From contig NZ_JAGFWR010000016.1 in the NCBI RefSeq assembly GCF_017599305.1, positions 62,001-126,000 on the forward strand: 64,000 nt of DNA. Direction: 5' to 3'. Source of the DNA: Micromonospora antibiotica (GTDB lineage: Bacteria > Actinomycetota > Actinomycetes > Mycobacteriales > Micromonosporaceae). Below, one piece after another: positions 19,236 to 26,814 of the stretch; position 1 is the first letter of the stretch; every line of letters starts with the position of its first letter. The notes under the pieces were generated by a model. That model saw only the letters and a program-made list of their open reading frames with translations. It ran no database searches and had not been told where the DNA came from. A program made the position numbers and the translations under genes.

Positions 19236-20333
19236 ATGACGATCGCCGCGGTACGCACCCACCGGCTGTCCGCGCCGCTGCACACCCCGTTCGTCACCGC
19301 GCTGCGCCGGACCACCACGGTGCAGACCCTGGTGGTGGAGGTGACCGACGACGACGGTCGGTCCGGTTACGGGGAGGCACCGCAGGTGTGGCAGGTCACC
19401 GGGGCTTCGGTGGCCGGCGCGGAGGCGTGCGTGCGGGACGTGCTCGCCCCGGCGGTGGTCGGCCGGGACGCCGACGACGTGCTGGCCCGCTGCGCCGAGA
19501 TGGCGGCGACGGTGGCCGGCAACGAGGCGGCCCGCTGCGCGCTGGACGTGGCCCTGCACGACCTGGCGGCACGGCGGCTCGGCGTACCACTGGTGCGGTT
19601 GCTCGGCGGCACGGCGCTGCGGGTGCCGACGGACGTCACGCTGGCGGCCGGGGACGGCGCGGAACTGGCCAGGGCGGCCCGGCAACGGCAGGGCGAGGGC
19701 TTCGACGTGCTCAAGCTGAAGGTCGGCACGGATGCGGCCGGCGACCTGGCACGGGTCCGGGCGGTCCGGGCGGCCGTCGGCCCGGGGGTGCGGATCCGGT
19801 TGGACGCCAACCAGGGTTGGACGCCGCGCGAGGCGGTCCGGGTGATCCGGGGCGTCGAGGACGCCGGGCTCGACGTGGAGTTGGTCGAGCAGCCGGTCGC
19901 CCGGTGGGACCTGGACGGCATGGCCTGGGTCGGCGACCGGGTGGGCGTGCCGATCCTGGCCGACGAGGCGGTGTTCGGGGTACGGGACCTGGTCGAGGTG
20001 ATCCGCCGGCGGGCCGCCGACCTGGTCAACGTCAAGCTCGCCAAGTGCGGTGGGCTGCGACCGGCGCGGACCCTGCTGGAACTGGCCCGCGCGCACGGCA
20101 TGGGCACCCTGGTCGGGTCCATGATGGAGAGCCAGGTCGGTGTCGGGGCGGCGGCCAGCCTGGCCGCCGCGTACACGACCAGTGCCGTGTCCGACCTGGA
20201 CGCCGCCTGGTGGCTGGCCCGGTCACCGGTGCGCGGGGGGCTGCGGTACGAGGGCGCCACGGTGGTGCTGCCGGACGCCCCGGGGCTCGGCATCACCTCG
20301 GTGACCGAAACAAAAGTTCACCACCAGAGTTGA
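19236..20333 (+). CDS. L-Ala-D/L-Glu (dipeptide) epimerase, enolase superfamily
   Basis: 365 residues, MLE subgroup. Catalytic lysines are K162 of K-L-K and K267 in VNVKLAK. Metal ligands come from RLDANQGW, ELVEQPV and ILADEAV. A C-terminal D-L-D (D320, D322) matches the DxD motif that in dipeptide epimerases grips the substrate's N-terminal ammonium, which favours this function over muconate or succinylbenzoate chemistry. It would convert L-Ala-D-Glu from murein to L-Ala-L-Glu for degradation. The NlpC/P60 gene follows 60 nt later, as in the Bacillus ykfB-ykfC arrangement. A leaderless promoter supports the ATG. Confidence 0.88.
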   Translation: MTIAAVRTHRLSAPLHTPFVTALRRTTTVQTLVVEVTDDDGRSGYGEAPQVWQVTGASVAGAEACVRDVLAPAVVGRDADDVLARCAEMAATVAGNEAARCALDVALHDLAARRLGVPLVRLLGGTALRVPTDVTLAAGDGAELARAARQRQGEGFDVLKLKVGTDAAGDLARVRAVRAAVGPGVRIRLDANQGWTPREAVRVIRGVEDAGLDVELVEQPVARWDLDGMAWVGDRVGVPILADEAVFGVRDLVEVIRRRAADLVNVKLAKCGGLRPARTLLELARAHGMGTLVGSMMESQVGVGAAASLAAAYTTSAVSDLDAAWWLARSPVRGGLRYEGATVVLPDAPGLGITSVTETKVHHQS

Positions 20334-20393
20334 TGACCGCATTTTTCTTACCTATCGTCCGGTGAGGCACCGACACGTGAGCCGGAGGTCGAC

Positions 20394-21302
20394 GTGGAGT
20401 TGGAGCCGGGCTGCGAGGCCCTCGTACAGGTGGCCGTCGCCACCCTCTGGACCGACCCCGGCGCGACCCGCCCGGTCGACCGGCCGGCCCTGTCGGTGCC
20501 GTCCGACACCGACGGCTGGATCACCGGGATGGACGCCACCCAACGGGTCGGCGACTGCGTGCTCAGCCAACTGCTGCTCGGCGAGCGGGTCCTGGTGACC
20601 GCGCTGCGCCCCGGCGGCTGGGCCGAGGTGGTCGCGGTGCAACAGGCCGCCCCCCGACGTGACCCGCGCGGCTATCCCGGCTGGCTGCCCACCGCGCAAC
20701 TCACCCCCGCCACCCCCGACCCGGACCCGCCCGGTCCGTTGGTCGTCGACGCCGTCAGCACCGGCCTGCGCGCCACCCCCGACGGCCCGGTGACCCTGCC
20801 CGGGGTCGTCCTCGGCACCCGGCTCCTGCCCGTGGGCCCCGCCGTGGACGGGTGGCGACCGGTCCGGGCACCCGGTCGACCCGATCCCCTGTGGGTGCCC
20901 GAGGTGGACGTCACCGACCTGCCCACCGTCGCGCCGACGGCCGACGAGGTGCTCACCGTCGCCGCCCGGCTGCGCGACGTCGCGTACGTCTGGGGTGGGC
21001 TCTCCGGGCACGGGATCGACTGTTCCGGCCTGGTCCACCTGGTCTGGCGGCGGTTCGGCGTGACGCTGCCCCGCGATGCCGACGACCAGGCGGCGGCCAC
21101 CACCCCGGTGCCGGCCGGCGAGGAACTCCCGGGCGACCTCTACTTCTTCGCCCGCCCCGGACGCCGGGTCCACCACGTCGGCCTGGTGACCGACGGCAGC
21201 GGACCACGGATGCTGCACGCCTGCTACCGGCAGCGGCGGGTGCTGGCGGAGCCGCTGCCGCCCGACCGGGTCGCCACCCTGGTCGGCGCGCACCGGGTCT
21301 GA
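20394..21302 (+). CDS. NlpC/P60 peptidase with SH3-like N-domains (YkfC-like)
   Basis: 302 residues, no signal peptide. The C-terminal NlpC/P60 domain (about 185-300) has C210 in DCSGLV, H261 in HHVGLV and H275 as the third polar residue. About 180 N-terminal residues look like SH3b-type beta modules, the layout of cytoplasmic gamma-D-glutamyl-L-diamino acid endopeptidases such as YkfC. It would release L-Ala-D-Glu from imported stem peptides, the substrate of the adjacent epimerase. The GTG start has GGAGG 5 nt upstream. A 14-bp terminator follows. Confidence 0.87.
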   Translation: MELEPGCEALVQVAVATLWTDPGATRPVDRPALSVPSDTDGWITGMDATQRVGDCVLSQLLLGERVLVTALRPGGWAEVVAVQQAAPRRDPRGYPGWLPTAQLTPATPDPDPPGPLVVDAVSTGLRATPDGPVTLPGVVLGTRLLPVGPAVDGWRPVRAPGRPDPLWVPEVDVTDLPTVAPTADEVLTVAARLRDVAYVWGGLSGHGIDCSGLVHLVWRRFGVTLPRDADDQAAATTPVPAGEELPGDLYFFARPGRRVHHVGLVTDGSGPRMLHACYRQRRVLAEPLPPDRVATLVGAHRV

Positions 21303-21320
21303 CCCGGGGTTCGAACCGGC

Positions 21321-21353
21321 GATGGGCGTCACCGACGTGCGGTGACGCCCATC
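21321..21353. terminator. Bidirectional hairpin terminator
   Basis: A 14-bp perfect stem (GATGGGCGTCACCG / CGGTGACGCCCATC) with a 5-nt loop, between the converging NlpC/P60 and terC genes. Confidence 0.85.
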
Positions 21354-21366
21354 GTGGTCACGACGG

Positions 21367-22365
21367 TCAGCGGCGGGCCTCGACCAGCTCGCGGCGACGG
21401 TCCCGGGACGACTTGACCAGGCTCGCCACCGTCGCCACGGCGAGGCAGCCGAGGATGACGGTCAACGACAACCAGATCGGGATGTGCGGGGCCCAGCCGA
21501 TCGGCTCACCACCGTTGAGGAACGGCAGGTTGTTGTCGGCCAGCGCCTCGAGCACCAGTTTGACGCCGATGAAGCCGAGCACCACCGCCAGGCCGTAGCT
21601 CAGGTAGATCAGCCGGTCGAGCAGCCCACCGACCAGGAAGTAGAGCTGTCGCAGGCCCATCAGCGCGAAGACGTTCGCGGTGAAGACCAGGTAGGGCTCC
21701 TGGGTGATCCCGAAGATCGCCGGGATCGAGTCCAGCGCGAAGATCAGGTCGGTGGTGCCGATCGCGATCATCACCACCAGCATCGGGGTGAACAACCGCC
21801 GGCCGGCCTGGTGGGTGGTGAGCTTCGCCCCGTCGTAGTCCCGTGAGATCGGCAGCGCCTTGCGGCTCCACCGGATCAGCACGTTCTCCTTGAACTCGTC
21901 CTCCTCCGGCTCACCCTGGCGGGCCAGGTTGACCGCCGTGTAGATCAGGAACGCGCCGAAGATGTAGAACACCCAGGAGAACTGGGCGAGCAGCGCCGCT
22001 CCGGCGGCGATGAAGCCACCCCGCATGACCAGCGCCAGCACGATGCCGACGAGCAGCACCTTCTGCTGGTATTTCCGGGGCACCCCGAAGCGGGCCATGA
22101 TGATCACGAAGACGAAGAGGTTGTCCACCGAGAGGCTGTACTCGGTCAACCAACCGGTGTAGAACTGGCCGGCCACGTTGCCGCCCGCGGTGACCCACAG
22201 CCCTGCCCCGAAGAGCAGCGCCAGGCCGACGTAGAAGCTGACCCAGAGGCTCGACTCGCGGACGCTGGGCTCGTGCGGCCGGCGACCGATGATGAAGAGG
22301 TCGACGAGGAGCACAGCCGTCAGTGCGACGAGAGTTCCCGCCCACACCATTCCGGACACGTTCAA
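21367..22365 (-). CDS. TerC-family membrane protein (Alx/TerC type)
   Basis: About 332 residues, about nine TM segments. TerC landmarks are the two acidic motifs LTEYSLSVDNLFVF and IGTTDLIFALDSIPAIF, which line the proposed metal path. Members export or handle Mn2+ and support metalation of exported proteins. I chose TTG (MNVSGMVWAG) because GGAGGA lies 6 nt before it; a GTG two codons later is an alternative. The long leader contains what looks like a yybP-ykoY manganese riboswitch, which strongly supports a manganese role. Confidence 0.93.
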   Translation of the reverse strand: MNVSGMVWAGTLVALTAVLLVDLFIIGRRPHEPSVRESSLWVSFYVGLALLFGAGLWVTAGGNVAGQFYTGWLTEYSLSVDNLFVFVIIMARFGVPRKYQQKVLLVGIVLALVMRGGFIAAGAALLAQFSWVFYIFGAFLIYTAVNLARQGEPEEDEFKENVLIRWSRKALPISRDYDGAKLTTHQAGRRLFTPMLVVMIAIGTTDLIFALDSIPAIFGITQEPYLVFTANVFALMGLRQLYFLVGGLLDRLIYLSYGLAVVLGFIGVKLVLEALADNNLPFLNGGEPIGWAPHIPIWLSLTVILGCLAVATVASLVKSSRDRRRELVEARR

Positions 22366-22382
22366 TCCATTCCTCCGGCAGA

Positions 22383-22414
22383 CACGCGGCGTCGGGCACA
22401 CCGTACGCCGCGTG
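22383..22414 (-). promoter_or_regulatory. Hairpin before the terC RBS (likely expression platform)
   Basis: A 10-bp perfect stem (CACGCGGCGT / ACGCCGCGTG) with a 12-nt loop lies between the aptamer-like region and the GGAGGA. It could be a terminator or a switch stem; no U-run is present. Confidence 0.5.
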
Positions 22415-22450
22415 ACGGCGGGGTGGGCGACGACGCACACACTGGTGACT

Positions 22451-22570
22451 GACGGAGGTCTCTTCCGCCGGTGACCCGCGAACGGGACGCCGACCGGCGG
22501 AGCCGGGTCGATTGTCGGGGGTGACGCTCGACCGTGCTGACGACTCCGTCGCGAGGGAATACTCCCCTCC
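22451..22570 (-). promoter_or_regulatory. Candidate yybP-ykoY (Mn2+) riboswitch
   Basis: On the minus strand the leader opens with GGAGGGGAGTA, then CGTCAGCACGG, and closes with GAAGAGACCTCCGTC. These fit the conserved GGGGAGUA, GUCAACAC-like and AGACC elements of the yybP-ykoY family. Between them are GGTCGA/TCGACC and CCGCCGGT/ACCGGCGG arms, the latter capped by an inner CCCG-TTCG-CGGG. GGAGG can pair with CCTCC to close the junction. TerC is a known downstream gene class for this riboswitch. Assignment is by eye; a covariance-model search was not possible. Confidence 0.72.
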
Positions 22571-22870
22571 TCGGCCGCCATTGTTCACCATCGAGGGCCA
22601 CGGGCGCATCTCCTGCGGCATGCATTGCCGGCAGCATCACGTTCTGAACCCGGTCGCCGCGCCGGTCGCTCCGCTGCGGCGGACCGCCCGCAGTGTCTGT
22701 CGAGGGGTGATGCCGCAGGTGGAGGCCGATCGGGTCGGCTGGTGCCACGCCACACCTCGCAGGGCTTCCTAGGAGGCTAGGTGTGGCTGGTGCGGAGTCG
22801 GTCCGCCTGCTCCGCGCCGGGTTCGGCCCCACCGCCGTGGGGGCCCGGCAGGGCGTGGCAGGCTGTCAGC
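22571..22870. other. Spacer between terC leader and ABM gene, with a 9-bp inverted repeat
   Basis: No gene. GCCACACCT (22749) and AGGTGTGGC (22779-22787) form 9-bp arms around 21 nt containing TCCTAGGA. This is an operator or hairpin candidate about 85 nt before the ABM start. The terC promoter should also be here but I cannot place it. Confidence 0.5.
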
Positions 22871-23164
22871 ATGGTGCTTGAGGTCGCGCTCATCGACGTA
22901 CTGCCCGGACACGAGGACGATTTCGCCGCCGCCTACGCGGAGGCGCACGCCATCATCATCGCCACCGAAGGGTGCCGCTCGGTCCGGATGACCCGGGGCA
23001 TCGAGTCCCCCTCCCGCTTCGTGCTGCTGGTCGAGTGGGACTCGGTGCAGGCCCACGAGGAGAACTTCCGGGGCACCGAGGCGTTCGACAGGTGGCGGGC
23101 GCTGATCGGCCCACACTTCGCCGGACCGCCCCGGGTCGAGCACTTCGTCGACGTCCCGGCCTGA
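22871..23164 (+). CDS. Antibiotic biosynthesis monooxygenase (ABM) domain protein
   Basis: 97 residues forming one dimeric alpha-beta barrel (ABM/YgiN-like). The strand-helix pattern VALIDVLPGHEDDFAAAYAE, a central CRSVRMTRGIE and the end FVLLVEWDSVQAHEENFRG are typical. Family members are cofactorless quinol monooxygenases or heme-degrading enzymes; nothing here decides which. The ATG was chosen because the barrel begins there. CAGGCT 6 nt upstream is a weak leaderless -10. It appears monocistronic. Confidence 0.82.
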   Translation: MVLEVALIDVLPGHEDDFAAAYAEAHAIIIATEGCRSVRMTRGIESPSRFVLLVEWDSVQAHEENFRGTEAFDRWRALIGPHFAGPPRVEHFVDVPA

Positions 23165-23615
23165 GCCGAGCCGGCCGTTCCGGGTCGGCCCGGCGGGTCC
23201 CACCATCCGACCCACGGGCCGCAGGTCGTTTCGCGGTCGACCCGGCGGCGGGCCGGCCGCTTCGGGCCGGCTACTTCGGGGTGGCCGCTTCGGGGCGACC
23301 CGTTCGGGGTGGCCGCTTCGGGGTGGCCGGTCGAGCGGTCCCGGTTCGGGGCGGCCCGACGGGTAGAGAAATTTACCTTGGTCGATCAGATTCGACCCGG
23401 ATCTGTCGTACCCCCGGGTTATCGTGCGGCGCACGCGCGGCCCACCGGCCCCGACACGTTCGGGGGTGCCGGGCCCGGTGGTCGCGCGCCGACCCACCGT
23501 GCCGGTGCCCCACTATGCCGGTGCCCCACCATGCCCGTGGACCGTTGCGGCCGTTACGGCGCAGTGGTTGTTAATCCGTGGCGTCCGGTGCGCCGGCTCC
23601 GGTTGACTGGCCCGC
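23165..23615. other. Intergenic region, low complexity then A/T-richer
   Basis: No gene seen. The first half holds a 14-bp tandem repeat. The second half has an unusually A/T-rich patch (GAGAAATTTACC...) and three near-copies of TGCCGGTGCCCCAC around 23501-23540. Confidence 0.6.
23251..23350. repeat. 14-bp tandem repeat (TGGCCGCTTCGGGG)
   Basis: Units at 23282-23295 and 23310-23323 are identical. Variants ending TTCGGGG flank them at 23267-23281 and 23296-23309, with a decayed unit 3'. Non-coding. Confidence 0.85.
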
Positions 23616-24377
23616 ATGACCGCACGGGTGTTCCTGGTGACCGGGGTGAGCCGACGGGTCGGCATCGGCGCGGCGGTCGCCCGCACCCTCGCCGCCGACG
23701 GACACCGGCTGCTCCTCACCGGTCTGCCCGACTTCGACGACGCCCAGCCCTACGGCGGTGACCCCGACGGCGTGCCGGCGTTGCTGGCCGATCTGGCCGG
23801 TTCCGCCGAACACATCACCGCCGACCTGCTCGACCCGGGCACCCCGGCGGCCCTGGTCGCCGAGGCGGTACGCCGGCACGGCCGGCTCGATGCCGTGGTG
23901 GCCGCGCACGCCTACTCCACCAGCACCCGACTGGGGGAGCTGGACGCCACCCAGGTCGACCGGCACCTGCTGGTCAACGTCCGGGCCTGTCTGCTGCTGG
24001 CCGACGCGTTCGCCACCGCCTTCACCGCCGGGGCCGGCGGCCGGCTGGTGTTCTTCTCCAGCGGCCAACGACTCGGCCCGATGCCCGACGAGTTGGCCTA
24101 CGCGGCCAGCAAGGCCGCCCTGGAAAACCTCACCACGCAGCTCGCGCCGCTGCTGATGGCCCGGGGGATCACCGTCAACTGCCTCAACCCCGGGCCGACC
24201 GACACCGGTTACGCCGCACCGGAGGCACACGCCGCCGTGGCCGCGCGCTTCCCGGGCGGACGCTGGGGCACCCCGCAGGAGGCGGCCCGGCTGGTGCGCT
24301 TCCTCTGCTCACGGGAGGCGGACTGGATCACCGGCCAGGTCATCGACTCCGAGGGTGGCTTCAACCGCTACGGGTGA
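23616..24377 (+). CDS. Short-chain dehydrogenase/reductase
   Basis: 253 residues, classical SDR. The cofactor loop VTGVSRRVGIGAAVA is a T-G-x3-x-G-x-G variant; the catalytic residues are Ser in FFSSGQ and YAASK (Tyr, Lys). The C-terminal GQVIDSEGGF is standard for 3-oxoacyl reductase-like SDRs. Substrate unknown. The ATG is preceded by TTGACT-N7, a possible leaderless promoter also seen before coaE. Its last 69 nt overlap tail-to-tail with the DUF5753 regulator gene on the other strand. Confidence 0.9.
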   Translation: MTARVFLVTGVSRRVGIGAAVARTLAADGHRLLLTGLPDFDDAQPYGGDPDGVPALLADLAGSAEHITADLLDPGTPAALVAEAVRRHGRLDAVVAAHAYSTSTRLGELDATQVDRHLLVNVRACLLLADAFATAFTAGAGGRLVFFSSGQRLGPMPDELAYAASKAALENLTTQLAPLLMARGITVNCLNPGPTDTGYAAPEAHAAVAARFPGGRWGTPQEAARLVRFLCSREADWITGQVIDSEGGFNRYG

Positions 24378-25355
24378 GCCCGGACCGGCCGGCCGCGTAC
24401 CGGGGCCGTCGGCCGCTTCGCCCGCCTCTCCCGCACGGTGGGCGGCACCCCCGCCGCCGGCCGCACCGACGGCGACCGCGGGTGGGCCGACGGCGAGACC
24501 GGCGGCCCTGCGACCGAGTAGTTCCACCGTCTCCGCCGCGCTGAGCGCGGCGGCGGAGAGCCAGCCGGTCATCCGGTCGTAGCGACCGACGTCGGCGTCG
24601 GAGGCCAGCCGCACGTCGGTCGTCAGCGCCTCCAGCATCACCGTGCGCGGGTCGGCCGGGTCGGGGAACGAGTAACACGAGAAGGCGGTCAACGGGTACG
24701 CGCCACCACGCGGGACCGCCGTCCTCGGCACCACCCGGATGGTCACGTGCGGCAACTCGGCCAACGCCAGCAGCTGGTCCAACTGCTCACGCCACACGTC
24801 GGCGGGCAGACCCGCCGGATCGCAGGCCCGCTCGTCGAGCAACGCGGTGTACTGCGGCGGATCGGGGCGGCGCAACACCCCCTGCCGGGTGAGCCGGGCC
24901 CGCAGGTCGGCCTCGACGTCGACGTCCGGGTGCAGCAGTCGACCGGCGGTGATCCGCAGCCGGGCGTAGCCGGGCGCCTGGAGCAGGCCCGGCAGCACCG
25001 TCGGCTGGTATTCCACGATGGACGCCGCCCCCGCCTCCAGCTCGGCGTAGGTGCGCTGCCGCTCGCTCATCTCGCCGAGCGCCTTCCACCAGCCGCGCCC
25101 GGTCGCCGCGTCGCGGGCGATGACGATCAGTGCCTCGCGCTGCGGCGACGGCACCTCGTAGACGTCCAGCAGATCGAGTACGTCGGCCAGGTCGGGCCGG
25201 CTCTGCCCCAGCTCGATGCGGGACAACTTGGAGGTGGAGGCCCAGCCCAACCGGGCACAGACCTGTTCCAGCGTCAGCGCCTCCCGTCTGCGCAACTGGC
25301 GCAGCTCGGCGCCGAGCCTCGCGCGTCGAATGACAGGACTCGATGACAATGGCAT
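24309..25355 (-). CDS. XRE-family regulator with DUF5753 (Scr1 type)
   Basis: 348 residues. The N-terminal HTH (about 8-65) reads LRQLRRREALTLEQVCARLG then SKLSRIELGQSRP. The DUF5753 ligand/effector domain (about 95-275) includes YQPTVLPGLLQAPGYAR, the hallmark of this large actinobacterial family. Members are often paired with a small DUF397 protein, but none is adjacent. GGGGAGG is 5 nt before the ATG. The last roughly 60 residues (Ala/Gly-rich) are not typical and are encoded partly opposite the 3' end of the SDR gene. This suggests loss of the original stop codon and read-on into the neighbour. Confidence 0.9.
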   Translation of the reverse strand: MPLSSSPVIRRARLGAELRQLRRREALTLEQVCARLGWASTSKLSRIELGQSRPDLADVLDLLDVYEVPSPQREALIVIARDAATGRGWWKALGEMSERQRTYAELEAGAASIVEYQPTVLPGLLQAPGYARLRITAGRLLHPDVDVEADLRARLTRQGVLRRPDPPQYTALLDERACDPAGLPADVWREQLDQLLALAELPHVTIRVVPRTAVPRGGAYPLTAFSCYSFPDPADPRTVMLEALTTDVRLASDADVGRYDRMTGWLSAAALSAAETVELLGRRAAGLAVGPPAVAVGAAGGGGAAHRAGEAGEAADGPGTRPAGPGSPVAVEATLGVDDLAGDPVRLP

Positions 25356-25465
25356 CCCGGCCTCCCCACGAGGGAGGGTACGCAGGATCATCACCCAGGG
25401 CAACACTTTGCTTGCTCACCGCAACAATAATCTGAGCCCGATTCGGATGACGCCGCTGTCGGAGT

Positions 25466-25514
25466 CGGCCCCGAACGGCAACCCCCCGTTCGCTACGGCT
25501 GCCGTTCGGGGCCG
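25466..25514 (-). terminator. Terminator of the uvrB-araC-VOC operon
   Basis: A 15-bp perfect stem with a 19-nt loop starts 6 nt past the VOC stop. Confidence 0.75.
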
Positions 25515-25519
25515 TCCGG

Positions 25520-25888
25520 TCAGGGCCGGTAGGTGCCGAACGACCAGACGTGACCGGCGAGGTCCCGGGCCGCGTAGTCACGGGAACCGTAGCCGGTGTC
25601 GAACGGTTCCCGGACGATCTCCGCCCCGGCCGCCCGCGCCCGGTCGTGGTGGGCGTCCAGGTCGTCGACCGCCACGTAGACGGCGTAGTCGTCGTCGGCC
25701 GGCCGATCCGGTCGCCCCCGGCCCGTGCCGAGCATGACGATGCCGTCACCGAGGGCCAGCTCGGCGTGCGCCACCGTCCCGTCCGGGCCGTCGTGCACCG
25801 CGTGGACCCGGAACCCGAACGCCGCACAGAGCCAGTCGATCGCCGCCCGGGCGTCGGGATACCGGAAGGTCGGGTAGATGTTGGTCAT
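25520..25888 (-). CDS. VOC-family protein (glyoxalase/bleomycin-resistance fold)
   Basis: 122 residues with two beta-alpha-beta-beta-beta modules: YPTFRYPDARAAIDWLCAAF opens module one, and AVYVAVDDLDAHHDRARAAG opens module two. GHVWSFGTY is the typical end. It resembles the PhnB/YdfO-like antibiotic-binding group, and substrate and metal use are unknown. It begins 23 nt after the AraC gene and is the last gene of the uvrB transcript before a strong hairpin. Confidence 0.88.
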   Translation of the reverse strand: MTNIYPTFRYPDARAAIDWLCAAFGFRVHAVHDGPDGTVAHAELALGDGIVMLGTGRGRPDRPADDDYAVYVAVDDLDAHHDRARAAGAEIVREPFDTGYGSRDYAARDLAGHVWSFGTYRP

Positions 25889-25911
25889 GCGTCGAGTGTG
25901 CCGTCCGGGGA

Positions 25912-26814
25912 TCAGCCCGGATTGGACGAATGGGAACCCGGCCGGCCCACCGCCGTCGGGGTCACCCCGGTGAACTCCCGGAACTCCCGGATCAGGTGCG
26001 ACTGGTCGTAGTAGCCCCAGCGCACCGCCAACTCGGCCCAGCCGTCCGTCGGGTCGGGACGATCCGACCCGACGGGCGACGCGGGCACGGCGTGCGTCCG
26101 CCCCAGGGCCGCGTAGGCCCGTTGGAAGCGCAGCAGCCGGGCGGTCGTCTTCGGGCCCAGCCCCAGCTCCCGGCGGAACCGCGCGGTCAGGTGCCGGCGA
26201 CTCCAGCCCAGTTCGTCGGCCAGCTCGCCGATGCCGATCCGGCCGGCCGACCCGGCGAGTCGGCCCCAGGCCCGGCCCAGGTGCTCCTCGACCGGATCGG
26301 TGGCCGCCAGCCGGGCCCCGAGCGCCGCGTCGAGCAGAGCGAAGCGGCGGGGCCAGTCCGACATCTCGGCCAGCCGGACCCGTAACCGGTCGAGCCACGG
26401 ATCGGGCAGCCCGTCGACCGCCACCGCCCGGTTGGCCAACTCCCCCAGCGGCACCCCGAGGATCCGACGGGCCGCCAGCGGGGTGAGCAGCAACTGCACC
26501 CCGGCACCGGCCCCGACCGTCGAGGTCGTGCAGTAGCCGTCGTACGGCCCGGCCACGAACGAGTCCACCTGGTACGCGCTGTGCGCCGCCGAGCGCGGGT
26601 TCAGCACGTCCAGCGGGGCGCCCCAGCCGAGGATGAGGACCACGAAGGCCCCGGCCGCCTCGTGCCGCACCAGTGGCGACGCCGCACGGGCCGGCACACC
26701 CCCCGGATGCGCCGGCCGGCTCTCCCGGTAACCCAGGTAGCTGCCCACCAGGGAGCGCAGCCCACCGGCCGGTGTCCCGACGCGCACCTCGTCCAGCACC
26801 GGGGTGGCCGTCAC
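25912..26814 (-). CDS. AraC-family transcriptional regulator
   Basis: 300 residues. The C-terminal double HTH (about 195-290) contains IGELADELGWSRRHLTARFR and WGYYDQSHLIREFREFTGVTP, canonical AraC elements. The N-terminal effector domain is cupin-like, and its AraC-type ligand is unknown. The GTG start overlaps the uvrB stop as GTGA, so translation is coupled to uvrB. It probably also regulates the following VOC gene. Coupling an AraC regulator to a repair gene is unusual, as these are normally monocistronic or divergent. Confidence 0.92.
   Translation of the reverse strand: MTATPVLDEVRVGTPAGGLRSLVGSYLGYRESRPAHPGGVPARAASPLVRHEAAGAFVVLILGWGAPLDVLNPRSAAHSAYQVDSFVAGPYDGYCTTSTVGAGAGVQLLLTPLAARRILGVPLGELANRAVAVDGLPDPWLDRLRVRLAEMSDWPRRFALLDAALGARLAATDPVEEHLGRAWGRLAGSAGRIGIGELADELGWSRRHLTARFRRELGLGPKTTARLLRFQRAYAALGRTHAVPASPVGSDRPDPTDGWAELAVRWGYYDQSHLIREFREFTGVTPTAVGRPGSHSSNPG

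Noticed and set aside
22578..22590. A 13-nt sequence CCATTGTTCACCA also found near 39411
   Set aside because: With 64 kb of sequence, chance repeats of this length are expected; no shared context beyond both being non-coding.
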